Positions 17,618 through 25,788 are shown, numbered from the stretch's first letter. The stretch is DNA of 64,000 bases from Actinomycetospora termitidis (GCF_030286555.1 NZ_JASVWF010000002.1:62001-126000); one strand, 5' to 3'. Notes: generated by a model from the letters alone, not told the origin. Program-made: numbers and translations.

Positions 17618-18248
17618 CCGCCGCCAGGAACGGCTCCACCCCCTCGACCACCACCCCGTCGAGCCGTCGCCGCCGCCACGCGCCCGGGGTGACGGCGAGG
17701 TGGATCTCCGGGGTGCCGTCGGCGTGCGGGGCCCGGTGCGTCTCGCGGTACCCGCAGCGGTGCGAGACCCGCAGCGACGCCGCGTTGTCCTCGGCGGCCG
17801 AGGTCACCGCGCGGGTCGCGTTGAGGTGGACGAAGGCGAGGTCGAGCAGCATCAGGCGGACCCGTCGTCCGAGCCCGCGGCCCTGCTCCGCCCGGGCGAT
17901 CCACGACGAGGTCCACACCTCCCCGGGACTCCTGCTCCGCGCGAGCGTCGCGTGGCCCACCACCCGTCCGCCCTCGACCAGGGCGAACGGGACGAACCAC
18001 GAGCCGCCGGGCGCGACCCGCAGCTGCCAGGACCGCTCGAGGAAGGCGCGGGCCGCGTCCGCGTCGCCGGAGCGCCACGTGACGTAGTGCGCCTCCTCCG
18101 GCGCGACGACGCCCCCGGGCTCGGCCACGATCGCGGCGAGCTCGAGTAGCTCGACGTCGGTGGGCGGTGCGAGCTCGAGGCCGGCGTGGGCGATCCGCAG
18201 GCCGAACTGCGGGTAGAGCGCGGCCAGGTCGTCCCGCACGTAGTCCAC
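17598..18248 (-). CDS. GNAT-family N-acetyltransferase
   Basis: This 216-residue protein has a GNAT fold. The acetyl-CoA loop reads RAEQGRGLGRRVR, preceded by VWTSSWIA (beta 4) and followed by LLDLAFVHLNATRAVTSAAEDNAASLRVSHRCGY, the usual late helix and the N-x-AS-x-R-V motif. The acceptor could be a protein N-terminus, amine or aminoglycoside; nothing narrows it. The GTG at 18248 lies 6 bases after a CAGGAT box on the minus strand, consistent with a leaderless transcript that is divergent from coaD. Confidence 0.85.
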   Translation of the reverse strand: MDYVRDDLAALYPQFGLRIAHAGLELAPPTDVELLELAAIVAEPGGVVAPEEAHYVTWRSGDADAARAFLERSWQLRVAPGGSWFVPFALVEGGRVVGHATLARSRSPGEVWTSSWIARAEQGRGLGRRVRLMLLDLAFVHLNATRAVTSAAEDNAASLRVSHRCGYRETHRAPHADGTPEIHLAVTPGAWRRRRLDGVVVEGVEPFLAAVSPASR

Positions 18249-18254
18249 GCCCGG

Positions 18255-18268
18255 ATCCTGCTATAACG
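18255..18268. promoter_or_regulatory. Divergent promoter elements between the GNAT gene and coaD
   Basis: On the minus strand CAGGAT (18255-18260) lies 6 bases before the GNAT GTG. On the plus strand TATAAC (18262-18267) is a reasonable -10 box for coaD, leaving a leader of about 35-40 bases. Confidence 0.4.
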
Positions 18269-18310
18269 GCTGATCATGAGGCAGGAGACGGAGCGAAGCG
18301 GAGCTCGACC

Positions 18311-18787
18311 ATGAAGGCGGTCTGCCCCGGCTCGTTCGACCCCGTCACCCTCGGCCACGTGGACGTCGTGCGGCGCGCCGCGGCGATGTTCGACGAGGTG
18401 GTGGTCGCGGTCGCGATCAACCCGAACAAGCAGGGCCTGTTCTCGGTCGACGAGCGCCGGGAGCTGCTCGCGGAGTCGTTCGCCGACCTGCCGAACGTGA
18501 CGACGGCGGCCTTCTCCGGGCTGCTCGTCGACTGGTGCGCGGAGCAGGGCGTCGGCGTCATCGCCAAGGGGCTGCGCTCGGACACCGACTACGCCTACGA
18601 GCTGCCGATGGCGCAGATGAACCGGCACCTCACCGGCGTCGACACCGTCTTCCTCACCGCCGACCCCGCCCACACCTTCGTCTCCAGCTCGCTGGTCAAG
18701 GAGGTCGCCCGTGGCGGCGGGGACGTCTCGGCCTTCCTGACGGCGGGTGTGCACCGGGCCCTGCTCGAGCGGCTCAGCTCTCGCTGA
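18311..18787 (+). CDS. coaD: Phosphopantetheine adenylyltransferase
   Basis: This 158-residue enzyme makes dephospho-CoA from 4'-phosphopantetheine and ATP, the penultimate step of coenzyme A synthesis. The nucleotidyltransferase signature GSFDPVTLGHVDVVRRA is at the N-terminus, with KGLRSDTDYAYELPMAQMN in the middle and VSSSLVKEVARGGGDVS near the end, all diagnostic. Length is normal. The ATG at 18311 has GCGGAG at 8 bases. Its 3' end overlaps the convergent XRE regulator gene by 14 bases. Confidence 0.97.
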   Translation: MKAVCPGSFDPVTLGHVDVVRRAAAMFDEVVVAVAINPNKQGLFSVDERRELLAESFADLPNVTTAAFSGLLVDWCAEQGVGVIAKGLRSDTDYAYELPMAQMNRHLTGVDTVFLTADPAHTFVSSSLVKEVARGGGDVSAFLTAGVHRALLERLSSR

Positions 18788-18965
18788 AGATCTCCTCGAT
18801 CGGCAGGCCGAACGTCCGGGCGATCGCGAAGGCGAGCGGCAGGCTGGGGTCGTACTTCTCGTTCTCGATGGCGTTCACGGTCTGGCGCGAGACGCCGAGC
18901 TCGCCGGCGAGGTGCGCCTGGGACCAGCGCCGTTCCGCGCGCAGCACGCGCAGCCGGTTGTTCAC
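18774..18965 (-). CDS. Small XRE-family helix-turn-helix regulator
   Basis: This 63-residue protein is a minimal Cro/C1-type HTH: LRVLRAERRWSQAHLAGELGVSRQTVNAIENEKYDPSLPLAFAIARTFGLPIEEIF. This short class is commonly encoded just after a small membrane protein, as here, and represses or activates that operon. The GTG at 18965 overlaps the stop of the membrane-protein gene by four bases. The gene is convergent with coaD and overlaps it by 14 bases. A likely operator is the inverted repeat at 19390-19407. Confidence 0.92.
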   Translation of the reverse strand: MNNRLRVLRAERRWSQAHLAGELGVSRQTVNAIENEKYDPSLPLAFAIARTFGLPIEEIFSES

Positions 18966-19336
18966 CGGTACCGCCGACGCGCCACGGCCTGGCCCACGCC
19001 CCAGAGGGCGACCAGCATCGGCAGTACCCACACCAGCGGCATCGCGGGCGCTCCGGCGAGCTCGACGAAGCCCCAGGTGAAGGTGGCCAGGCCCGTCAGG
19101 AGGGCCGCGAAGGCCAGCGCCTCGAGCTGGATGCGGCGCTCGAGTTCGTCCAGGCGCCCGACGTGGCGCAGGACCACCACCGTCGCCAGCACCGCCGGGA
19201 CCAGTGGCGTGACGGCCACGACGTAGCGCCACCCGGCGTCGGGATGGGCCCGGACCACCGCGCCGGAGATGACCACCACGACGACGTAGGCCGCCATGGC
19301 GGTGCCGAACTCGGTCAGGTACCGCCGTGTGCTCAT
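18962..19336 (-). CDS. Small multi-pass membrane protein
   Basis: This 124-residue protein has four hydrophobic segments, starting LTEFGTAMAAYVVVVVISGAVV and YVVAVTPLVPAVLATVVVL, then ALAFAALLTGLATFTWGFVEL and PLVWVLPMLVALWGVGQAV, with the charged loop RLDELERRIQLE between helices two and three. It belongs to the group of small membrane proteins co-encoded with minimal XRE regulators; the biochemical role is unknown. The ATG at 19336 is preferred because GGAGG precedes it; an in-frame ATG at 19360 lacks a ribosome site. Confidence 0.8.
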   Translation of the reverse strand: MSTRRYLTEFGTAMAAYVVVVVISGAVVRAHPDAGWRYVVAVTPLVPAVLATVVVLRHVGRLDELERRIQLEALAFAALLTGLATFTWGFVELAGAPAMPLVWVLPMLVALWGVGQAVARRRYR

Positions 19337-19366
19337 GCGCTCCTCCGTCGTCGTGGTCATGGCGAG

Positions 19367-19407
19367 AGTGTCGTGCTTGCGCGACGAAATGACAAGTAAG
19401 CTTGACA
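19367..19407 (-). promoter_or_regulatory. Promoter and candidate operator for the membrane protein/XRE pair
   Basis: On the minus strand TTGTCA (19390-19395) and GACACT (19367-19372) are separated by 17 bases, a plausible -35/-10 pair. The -35 lies inside an imperfect inverted repeat TGACAAGTAAGCTTGACA (19390-19407), a likely site for the XRE protein encoded by the operon. The region is notably AT-richer than its surroundings. Confidence 0.5.
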
Positions 19408-19507
19408 CAACCCATGCCGGACACGCCGCGACACGCCGCAATGCGCCGGGCGGCGCAGCGGGCGCCGCACACTGGCGGGCGGTCTTCGACGCGGGAGGTG
19501 GATCGGC

Positions 19508-20197
19508 GTGTACCGGGTGTTCGAGGCGCTCGACGAGCTCGTGACGATCTGCGAGGAGGCGCGCGGGCTCCCGATGACGACGAGCTGCGTCGTGCCGCGG
19601 GGCGACGTCCTCGAGCTCCTCGACGACATCCGCGAGGCCATCCCGGGTGAGCTCGACGACGCCCAGGACGTCCTCGACCACCGCGACAAGCTCGTCGACG
19701 ACGCGACCGAGGAGGCCTCCCGGGCGACCGAGGAGGCGCGGACCGAGGCCGACCGCCTCCTCGCCGAGGCACGCGAGCAGGCCCAGCAGATGATCGCCGA
19801 GGCCGAGCACGAGGCCGAGCGGGTCGTCTCCCGGGGTCGCCGCGAGTACGCCGACCTCACCGACCGGGCCGCCGCCGAGGCCGACCGGATGGCCGAGGCG
19901 GGGCGCCAGAGCTACGACCGCGCGGTCGCCGACGGCCGGACCGAGCAGCAGCGCCTGGTCTCGGAACACGAGGTGACCCTCGCGGCCCGCGACGAGGCCG
20001 GTCGCATCCTCGACCGGGCCGCCGAGGACGCCCACGAGGCGCGCACCGACTGCGACCACTACGTCGACACCGCGCTCGCCGAGTTCACCGAGACCCTGGA
20101 GTCGGTGCTCGACACCGTCGGGCGGCACCGCCACCAGCTGCGCACCGGCCAGGTCGGCGCGGCGGCGCGCGAGGAGGCCGAACGGGCCAGCGCGTAG
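19508..20197 (+). CDS. sepIVA: DivIVA-like coiled-coil septation protein (SepIVA-like)
   Basis: This 229-residue protein is largely coiled coil from about residue 50 to 210, rich in EADRLLAEAREQAQ-type heptads, after a short globular N-terminus (YRVFEALDELVTICEEARGLPMTTSCVVPRGDVLELLDDIREAIP). That N-terminus and the position just upstream of DUF177-rpmF-rnc-mutM match the mycobacterial Rv2927c/SepIVA gene, a DivIVA-domain factor needed for septation. The GTG at 19508 starts at the conserved YRVFEALDEL. The cytoplasmic, division-site role is inferred from the homologue. Confidence 0.8.
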   Translation: MYRVFEALDELVTICEEARGLPMTTSCVVPRGDVLELLDDIREAIPGELDDAQDVLDHRDKLVDDATEEASRATEEARTEADRLLAEAREQAQQMIAEAEHEAERVVSRGRREYADLTDRAAAEADRMAEAGRQSYDRAVADGRTEQQRLVSEHEVTLAARDEAGRILDRAAEDAHEARTDCDHYVDTALAEFTETLESVLDTVGRHRHQLRTGQVGAAAREEAERASA

Positions 20198-20221
20198 GGC
20201 CGCACGCCTTCGCCCCGCAGG

Positions 20222-20272
20222 GAACGACCGGCACTCTCGCGTGCATAGATGCTGCGAGGGTGCCGTTCGCTC
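20222..20272. repeat. 51-base intergenic palindromic repeat, copy 2 of family III
   Basis: This copy lies 24 bases after the sepIVA stop. CGGCACTCTCGC pairs with GCGAGGGTGCCG around a GTGCATAGATGCT loop, extended by GAACG at the left and CGTTC at the right. Same length as 5177-5227 and clearly related in sequence. Confidence 0.8.
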
Positions 20273-20304
20273 GGCGGGGGGAGGGCCCGGGGACGGCCGA
20301 CGCG

Positions 20305-20310
20305 TAGGCT
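20305..20310 (+). promoter_or_regulatory. -10 box (TAGGCT) upstream of the DUF177-rpmF operon
   Basis: TAGGCT would start transcription about 60 bases before the ATG at 20376. The leader contains the motif ACCCGTCGTCGGGAAC (20326-20341) that recurs between genes elsewhere in the window. Confidence 0.35.
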
Positions 20311-20375
20311 GAACGGTCGGACCAGACCCGTCGTCGGGAACACGTCCCGACGCGCAGCACGTTGGTCCGGGTGAG

Positions 20376-20960
20376 ATGACTGAGAAGCACACTGCCGCCC
20401 CCGACGCGACCAGTCCGTGGGTCGTCGACGTCCTGCGCGAGCTCTCGCGCCGGCCCGGCACCATGAAGCCCTGGGTCCGCGACGTGCCCGCCCCGGCCGA
20501 CTTCGGCCTGGAGGTGATCGGCGTCCCCGCGGGCGATCCGATCCACCTCGACCTGCGCCTGGAGTCCGTGGTCGAGGGCGTCCTCGCCAGCGGCACGGTG
20601 AGCGCGCACGTCGTCGGCGAGTGCTCGCGCTGCCTGGGCGAGGTCACCGACGACGTCGAGGTCGACGTCACCGAGCTCTATGCCTACCCCGACTCGGTCA
20701 CCGAGGAGACGACGGACGAGGAGGACGTCGCGCGGATCGTCGACGAGAAGATCGACCTCGAGCCCGCCGTCCGGGACGCCGTGCTGCTGGAGCTGCCGAA
20801 CGCCCCGCTGTGCAGCGACGACTGCGCCGGCGTGCCCTCGCCCGACGAGGAGGCATGGGCCTTCGTGCCCGCCGGGAGTGCCCGTGAGAGGATTGACCCT
20901 CGCTGGGCCGCCCTGCAGGAACGCTTCGCCGGCGGCAGCAACACAGAGAACATGCAGTAG
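20376..20960 (+). CDS. DUF177 (YceD-type) protein, putative large-subunit assembly factor
   Basis: This 194-residue protein belongs to DUF177/YceD, whose gene almost universally precedes rpmF and which is linked to 23S rRNA or 50S accumulation in bacteria and plastids. The signature GECSRCLGEVTDDVEVDVTELY and the later LCSDDCAGVPSP provide four or five cysteines that may bind metal. An acidic stretch (ETTDEEDVARIVDEKIDLEPAVRDAVLLELP) is typical. GGGTGAG precedes the ATG. It ends 16 bases before rpmF. Confidence 0.93.
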   Translation: MTEKHTAAPDATSPWVVDVLRELSRRPGTMKPWVRDVPAPADFGLEVIGVPAGDPIHLDLRLESVVEGVLASGTVSAHVVGECSRCLGEVTDDVEVDVTELYAYPDSVTEETTDEEDVARIVDEKIDLEPAVRDAVLLELPNAPLCSDDCAGVPSPDEEAWAFVPAGSARERIDPRWAALQERFAGGSNTENMQ

Positions 20961-20976
20961 AGGGAGATCGAGTACC

Positions 20977-21159
20977 GTGGCCGTCCCGAAGCGCCGGATG
21001 TCGCGCGCCAACACCCACGCCCGCCGCTCGCAGTGGAAGGCGTCCGTGCCGACCCTCGTGGCGTGCCAGAACAAGGCCTGCGGCCAGCCCAAGCCGCCGC
21101 ACGTCGCCTGCCCCACCTGCGGCCAGTACGCCGGCCGCCGGGCCGTCACCCCGGCCTGA
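20977..21159 (+). CDS. rpmF: 50S ribosomal protein L32
   Basis: This 60-residue ribosomal protein begins [22 protein letters not shown], the L32 signature, followed by a zinc ribbon. The four cysteines are C30, C35, C45 and C48, so the first pair is spaced CxxxxC rather than the usual CxxC, with QNKA between. AGGGAGATC gives a ribosome site before the GTG at 20977. It is tightly packed between the DUF177 gene and rnc, the conserved operon order. Confidence 0.95.
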   Translation: MAVPKRRMSRANTHARRSQWKASVPTLVACQNKACGQPKPPHVACPTCGQYAGRRAVTPA

Positions 21160-21164
21160 CCGGC

Positions 21165-21893
21165 GTGGCCGCCAGCGCGGCCGGCGCCACGGAGCAGGAC
21201 GGGTCGCCGGCCGAGCGGCTCAGCCGACTGCTCGGGATCGAGGTCGATCCCGAGCTGCTGCGGCTCGCCCTGACGCACCGCTCGTACGCCTACGAGAAGG
21301 GCGGGCTGCCGACGAACGAGCGCCTGGAGTTCCTCGGGGACTCGGTGCTCGGGATCGCGGTGACCGAACGCCTGTACCGCGAGCACCCCGACCTGCCCGA
21401 GGGCCAGCTCGCGAAGCTGCGCGCGAGCGTGGTGAACATGCACGCGCTCGCGAGCGTCGCGCGTGCCCTCGGTCTCGGCGAGCTGATGTACCTCGGCCGC
21501 GGCGAGGAGATGACCGGCGGTCGCGACAAGGACTCGATCCTCGGCGACGCCGTGGAGGCGATCCTCGGCGCGGTGCACCTGGAGCACGGCATCGACGTCG
21601 CCCGCGAGCTCGTCGCGCGGCTCTTCGGCGACCTGCTCCACCAGGCCCCTCGCCTCGGCGCCGGCCTGGACTGGAAGACCAGCCTCCAGGAGCTCACGGC
21701 CGCCGCGGGTCGCGGTGTGCCGGAGTACCGGATCACCGAGGAGGGTCCGGACCACGCCAAGGAGTTCACCGCGACCGCCGTGGTCACCGGTGAGGGCCTC
21801 GGGACGGGCACCGGGCGGACCAAGAAGGACGCCGAGCAGAAGGCGGCGCAGGCGGCGTACGAGTCGCTGAACGGCCCCGTCGGGACCTCGTAG
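21165..21893 (+). CDS. rnc: Ribonuclease III
   Basis: This 242-residue endonuclease cleaves double-stranded RNA, including rRNA precursors. The catalytic domain has the signature [21 protein letters not shown] and the later [15 protein letters not shown] acidic site. The C-terminal double-stranded RNA binding domain contains [10 protein letters not shown] and [15 protein letters not shown]. Length is normal. The GTG at 21165 follows the rpmF stop by 5 bases; no strong Shine-Dalgarno is present, so translational coupling to rpmF is likely. Confidence 0.96.
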   Translation: MAASAAGATEQDGSPAERLSRLLGIEVDPELLRLALTHRSYAYEKGGLPTNERLEFLGDSVLGIAVTERLYREHPDLPEGQLAKLRASVVNMHALASVARALGLGELMYLGRGEEMTGGRDKDSILGDAVEAILGAVHLEHGIDVARELVARLFGDLLHQAPRLGAGLDWKTSLQELTAAAGRGVPEYRITEEGPDHAKEFTATAVVTGEGLGTGTGRTKKDAEQKAAQAAYESLNGPVGTS

Positions 21894-21902
21894 ACCACGC
21901 AC

Positions 21903-22781
21903 GTGCCCGAGCTGCCCGAGGTCGAGGTCGTCCGGCGCGGGATCGCCGACCACGCCGTGGGGCGCACCGTCACGTCGGTCGAGGTGCTGCACCCGCGGTC
22001 GGTGCGCCGTCAGCCCGGGGGAGGCACCGAGCTCGCGGCGCGGCTGGCCGGGCGCACGCTCGTCGCCGCCCGCCGGCGCGGCAAGTTCCTGTGGATCGAC
22101 CTCGACGACGACACCGCGCTGCTCGCCCACCTCGGCATGAGCGGCCAGCTGCTCGTCCAGCCCGGCGACCGGCAGGACGAGAAGCACCTGCGCGTGCGTC
22201 TGCGCTTTTCCGAGGAAGGGGAGCACGCCGATAGGGGAGCCGAGCTGCGGTTCGTCGATCAGCGCACCTTCGGCGGGCTCACCGCCGTGGACACAGTGGA
22301 GTCCGACGGGGAGCGCGTCCCCGTGCCGGTCGCCCACATCGGCCGCGACCCGCTCGACCCGCGCTTCGACCTCGAGGCCGCGGTGGGCGCCTACCGCCGG
22401 CGGCGCACCGAGCTCAAGCGCGCGCTGCTCGACCAGACCGTCGTGTCCGGGATCGGCAACATCTACGCCGACGAGGCGCTGTGGCGGGCGCGGCTGCACT
22501 CGCTGCGCCCGACCGCCCGGTTGACCCGACCCGACGTCCGGAACGTGCTCGGGGCCGCGACCGAGGTGATGACGGAGGCGCTGGCGCAGGGCGGGACGTC
22601 GTTCGACGCGCTCTACGTCGACGTGCACGGGGAGTCGGGCTACTTCGAGCGGTCCCTCGCGGTCTACGGCCGGGAGGACGAGCCGTGCTACCGGTGCGGG
22701 ACCGCGATCCGGCGCTCGGCGTTCATGAACCGGTCGTCGTACTGGTGCCCGCGCTGCCAACGGGTGCCCCGACACACGTGA
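21903..22781 (+). CDS. mutM: Formamidopyrimidine-DNA glycosylase (MutM/Fpg)
   Basis: This 292-residue bifunctional glycosylase/AP lyase removes 8-oxoguanine and formamidopyrimidines. The N-terminal [13 protein letters not shown] supplies the catalytic Pro2 and Glu3 after removal of the initiator. Middle motifs include GKFLWI and HLGMSGQL, the helix-two-turn-helix has [24 protein letters not shown], and the C-terminal zinc finger is [10 protein letters not shown]...CPRCQR. A GTG start is required to give the invariant N-terminus. It follows rnc by 9 bases and is followed by a strong hairpin. Confidence 0.97.
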   Translation: MPELPEVEVVRRGIADHAVGRTVTSVEVLHPRSVRRQPGGGTELAARLAGRTLVAARRRGKFLWIDLDDDTALLAHLGMSGQLLVQPGDRQDEKHLRVRLRFSEEGEHADRGAELRFVDQRTFGGLTAVDTVESDGERVPVPVAHIGRDPLDPRFDLEAAVGAYRRRRTELKRALLDQTVVSGIGNIYADEALWRARLHSLRPTARLTRPDVRNVLGAATEVMTEALAQGGTSFDALYVDVHGESGYFERSLAVYGREDEPCYRCGTAIRRSAFMNRSSYWCPRCQRVPRHT

Positions 22782-22814
22782 GCCCGCCGGGGACCGGACG
22801 GTCCCGAGCGGGCT
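22781..22814. terminator. Bidirectional hairpin terminator between mutM and the SRPBCC gene
   Basis: AGCCCGC pairs with GCGGGCT and, inside, GGGACC pairs with GGTCCC around a 4-base loop. It starts at the last base of the mutM stop and sits between convergent genes, so it can serve both strands. Confidence 0.75.
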
Positions 22815-22831
22815 AGGCGTGTGTGGCGACC

Positions 22832-23275
22832 TCAGTGCGAGGGGGCCTCCATGAGGCGCTTGAACTCCTCGAGGGCCTTCTCGATCTTCTTCTGCGGGTC
22901 GGCGAAGAGCTTGGCGCCGAGGTCACCGACCGCGCCAGCAGGCGTCTCCACGTGCAGGCTCACCTCGACGCCGGTCGTGTCGCCGTGCGGGTCGAAGCGG
23001 ACCGCGCCGCCGGTCTCGACGTGGTTGTTGCTCTCCTCGAGCGACTTCCACGCGATCTTGCGGTCGGTCTCCTCGTCGATGATCTTCGCGTCCCACTCGA
23101 TCTGCTTGCCGAGCGGGCCGTCGACCTTCCAGTGCGTCACGTCGGCGTTGCCAGACTTCGGCTCGACCGAGGTGACGTCGTCCATGATCTCGGGCAGGTG
23201 GGTCAGCGGACGCCACCACTGGTAGCACTTCGCGGCGGGTGCGTTGACCTCGAGGTAGTGCGTTGCCGTAGCCAT
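22832..23275 (-). CDS. SRPBCC (START/polyketide cyclase-like) family protein
   Basis: This 147-residue protein has the pattern of small SRPBCC ligand-binding proteins: HYLEVNAPAAKCYQWWRPLTHLPEIMDDV at the N-terminus, a central beta-sheet (VTHWKVDGPLGKQIEWDAKIIDEETDRKIAWKSLE), and a C-terminal helix KKIEKALEEFKRLME. The ligand is unknown. These proteins are common in actinobacteria, sometimes near fatty-acid genes; here the next genes upstream encode acyl-CoA enzymes, but a hairpin separates them. Confidence 0.85.
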   Translation of the reverse strand: MATATHYLEVNAPAAKCYQWWRPLTHLPEIMDDVTSVEPKSGNADVTHWKVDGPLGKQIEWDAKIIDEETDRKIAWKSLEESNNHVETGGAVRFDPHGDTTGVEVSLHVETPAGAVGDLGAKLFADPQKKIEKALEEFKRLMEAPSH

Positions 23276-23291
23276 GGGGGCGGATGGGCGA

Positions 23292-23317
23292 TTCTCCCGT
23301 CCCTCGAAACGGGAGAA
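23292..23317 (-). terminator. Hairpin between the acyl-CoA dehydrogenase and SRPBCC genes
   Basis: TTCTCCCGT pairs perfectly with ACGGGAGAA around an 8-base loop. It lies 21 bases after the acyl-CoA dehydrogenase stop on the minus strand and just before the SRPBCC start, so it probably ends the CoA-transferase operon. Confidence 0.65.
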
Positions 23318-23337
23318 GTGCGCCCGCTCACGGCGTC

Positions 23338-24588
23338 TCAGCGCGTCGGGGCGTGCCCGACGAAGGCACCGATGCCGGTGATCGAGCGGCCGACGACGAG
23401 CGTGTTGATCTCACGGGTGCCCTCGTAGGAGTAGAGCGCCTCGGCGTCGTTGAAGAACCGGGTCACCTTGTTCTCCAGCAGCACGCCGTTGCCGCCGAGC
23501 ACCTCCCGCGCCCGGGCCACCGCCTCGCGCAGGGCGATCGTGGCCTCCCGCTTGGCCAGCGCCGCCTGGTCGTCGCGGAAGTGGTCGGCGTCCTGGAGCT
23601 GGGTCACCCGCACCGCCAGCGCGAGCGACGTCGAGAGCCGCCCGAGGATCGTCACCAGGTGGTCCTGGACCAGCTGGAAGGACGCGATCGGCTGCCCGAA
23701 CTGCACCCGCTCCAGGGCGTAGTCCCGGGCCAACTCGTACACGCCCATCATGACGCCGACCGCGTTCCACGCGACGCCGCCGCGGGTCACGCGCAGGACC
23801 CGGTTGGTGTCCTTGAAGCTCCCCGCGCCGGGGAGCCGGTTCGCCTCCGGGACGCGGGCGCCCTCGAAGGTCAGGTCGGCGTTCTGGACGGTGCGCAGCG
23901 CGAGCTTGCCCTCCATCTTCGTCGCGGTGAACCCGGGCGTGCCCTTCTCGACGACGAAGCCCTTCACCTCGTCGTCCTCGGTGTCCCGCGCCCAGACGAC
24001 GACGAGGTCGGCGAACGTGCCGTTGCCGATCCAGCGCTTGGCGCCGTCGAGGACCCACTCGTCGCCCTCCCGGCGGGCCGTCGTCTCGAGCCCGCCCGCG
24101 ACGTCCGACCCGCCGTGCGGCTCGGAGAGCGCGAACGCCCCGATCTTCTCCATCCGCCGCATCGCCGGCAGCCAGCGCTCCTTCTGCTCGTCGGAGCCGC
24201 AGAGGTCGATGGAGGAGAGCGCGAGCCCGCCGTGCACGCCGAAGAAGGTGGCCATCGACGGGTCGATGCGCGAGAGCTCCATGCTGACCATCGAGGTGAG
24301 GAGCTTGGAGTGCGCGGGCCGGTCCGGCCACGCCCGGCCGAGCCCGACGACGTCGAGCTCGGCGAAGCCGGGGAGCAGGTCGAACGGGAACTCGGTGCTC
24401 GCCCACTGCCGGTCGGCGATCGGCGCGATGCGTTCCTCGGCGAAGCGGCGGACCCGCGCGAGGATCGCCTGGTCCTCCGCGGTGAGCAGGTCGGCGTAGC
24501 CGTAGAAGTCACCGGGCAGCGGGGGCAGGACGTCCTCGGGGGTCGCCGGGGTCGGCGCACCGGTGGTGATGTCGGTGGTGGTGCTCAT
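23338..24588 (-). CDS. Acyl-CoA dehydrogenase of the glutaryl-CoA dehydrogenase/ACX4 type
   Basis: This 416-residue flavoenzyme oxidises an acyl-CoA. FAD and substrate motifs are FALSEPHGGSD (near 153), KRWIGNGTFADL (near 184) and the catalytic YEGT with Glu389, followed by INTLVVGRSITGIGAF. The last motif and RVTRGGVAWNAVGVMMG are shared with glutaryl-CoA dehydrogenase, while the GFxATKMxGKLALRTVQNAD and LPGAGSFKDTN stretches look closer to plant ACX4-type short-chain enzymes. Pairing with a CaiB/BaiF CoA-transferase and divergent regulator resembles glutarate catabolism (gcdG-gcdH), but the substrate is not proven. The ATG overlaps the CoA-transferase stop (ATGA). Confidence 0.9.
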   Translation of the reverse strand: MSTTTDITTGAPTPATPEDVLPPLPGDFYGYADLLTAEDQAILARVRRFAEERIAPIADRQWASTEFPFDLLPGFAELDVVGLGRAWPDRPAHSKLLTSMVSMELSRIDPSMATFFGVHGGLALSSIDLCGSDEQKERWLPAMRRMEKIGAFALSEPHGGSDVAGGLETTARREGDEWVLDGAKRWIGNGTFADLVVVWARDTEDDEVKGFVVEKGTPGFTATKMEGKLALRTVQNADLTFEGARVPEANRLPGAGSFKDTNRVLRVTRGGVAWNAVGVMMGVYELARDYALERVQFGQPIASFQLVQDHLVTILGRLSTSLALAVRVTQLQDADHFRDDQAALAKREATIALREAVARAREVLGGNGVLLENKVTRFFNDAEALYSYEGTREINTLVVGRSITGIGAFVGHAPTR

Positions 24589-25781
24589 CGGGACTCCTCG
24601 ATCGGTCGGTCGGTCATGGCGGCGATCTGGTCCTCGGTCCGGCCCAGCTCGCGCAGCACGTCCGCGGTGTCGTCGCCCTGGCGCGGCGTCGGGGTGCGCA
24701 TCCCGGCGGGGGTCTCCGAGAAACGCACGGGGAACCCGATCGAGCGGTAGCCGCCCTCGCTGGGGTGCTCCTGCTCGGTCAGGAGACCGCCGCCGACGAC
24801 GTACGGGTCCTCGTGGGCGGTCTCGAGGTCGAGCACCGGGGCGAACGGGATCGAGTGCTCGGCGCACAGGTCCGCCCACTCCTCGGTGGTGCGGGTCGGC
24901 GCGATGGCGGCGATCTCGGCGTAGAGCTCCTCGTGGTGGCGGGAGAGCTGCGTGCGGTCGACGAAGCGCTCGTCGGCGGCGAGGTCGTCGCGGCCGGCGG
25001 CGGTGAAGAAGTCGGCGATGTTCCGCGGGCTGTACGGGAGGATGCACGCCCACCCGTCCCGCGTCCCGACGGCGGCGTGCCCGGCCGCCATCGAGCGGTG
25101 GAAGCCGGTCGAGGCCTCGTCGGGAACGAAGGTGTGGCCGGAGAGGTGCTCGACGAGGGTGAAGGCGAGCATCGTGTCCGCCATCGGCACCTCGATCTCC
25201 TGTCCGCGCCCGGTCGCGCGCTGGTGGACGAGCGCGGCGAGCACGGAGTAGGTGATCGTCAGCGCGCACACCTTGTCGGCGAGCACCGTCGGGACGTAGC
25301 TGGGGGTCCCGGTCGCGCGGCGCACGATGTCGGTCATGCCCGACGCGGCCTGCACGATCTCGTCGTAGGCGGCGCGGTCGGCGAGGTCGGAGTCGCTGCG
25401 GAAGCCCTGCGCGCGGCAGGTGATCAGGCGCGGGTTGAGCTCGGCGAGCTCGGCGTGCGAGACACCGAGCCGGTCCAGGGCGCCGGGGCGCATGTTCGTG
25501 ATGAGGATGTCGGCGCCCGCGACCAGGTCGCGGAACGCGGCCTTCCCGTCGGCGGACTTCAGGTCCAGGGTCACCGAGCGCTTGTTGCGGTTCACGTTCA
25601 GGGCGAGGTGGCCCATCCCGGGGTGCCGGGCGGGCGGGGCCAGGCGGGCGCTGTCGCCGCCCGGGGCCTCGACCTTGATGACGTCGGCCCCGAGGTCACC
25701 GAGGATCTGGGCCGCGTACGGGCCCATCACCACGGTCGCGAGGTCGATCACCCGGACACCCTCGAGCGCGGTCGTCGTCAT
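24585..25781 (-). CDS. CaiB/BaiF family (class III) CoA-transferase
   Basis: This 398-residue enzyme moves CoA between carboxylic acids. The N-terminus LEGVRVIDLATVVMGPYAAQILGDLGADVIKVE and the NRNKRSVTLDLK segment are family signatures, and the catalytic Asp is D140 in AYDEIVQAASGM. With the overlapping acyl-CoA dehydrogenase it can activate and then oxidise a dicarboxylic or short-chain acid; glutarate via succinyl-CoA is one candidate. The ATG at 25781 is followed by the conserved N-terminus and lies 7 bases after a TAACGT box, so the message appears leaderless. The IclR-type gene is divergent from it. Confidence 0.9.
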   Translation of the reverse strand: MTTTALEGVRVIDLATVVMGPYAAQILGDLGADVIKVEAPGGDSARLAPPARHPGMGHLALNVNRNKRSVTLDLKSADGKAAFRDLVAGADILITNMRPGALDRLGVSHAELAELNPRLITCRAQGFRSDSDLADRAAYDEIVQAASGMTDIVRRATGTPSYVPTVLADKVCALTITYSVLAALVHQRATGRGQEIEVPMADTMLAFTLVEHLSGHTFVPDEASTGFHRSMAAGHAAVGTRDGWACILPYSPRNIADFFTAAGRDDLAADERFVDRTQLSRHHEELYAEIAAIAPTRTTEEWADLCAEHSIPFAPVLDLETAHEDPYVVGGGLLTEQEHPSEGGYRSIGFPVRFSETPAGMRTPTPRQGDDTADVLRELGRTEDQIAAMTDRPIEESR

Positions 25782-25788
25782 GCTCTTG

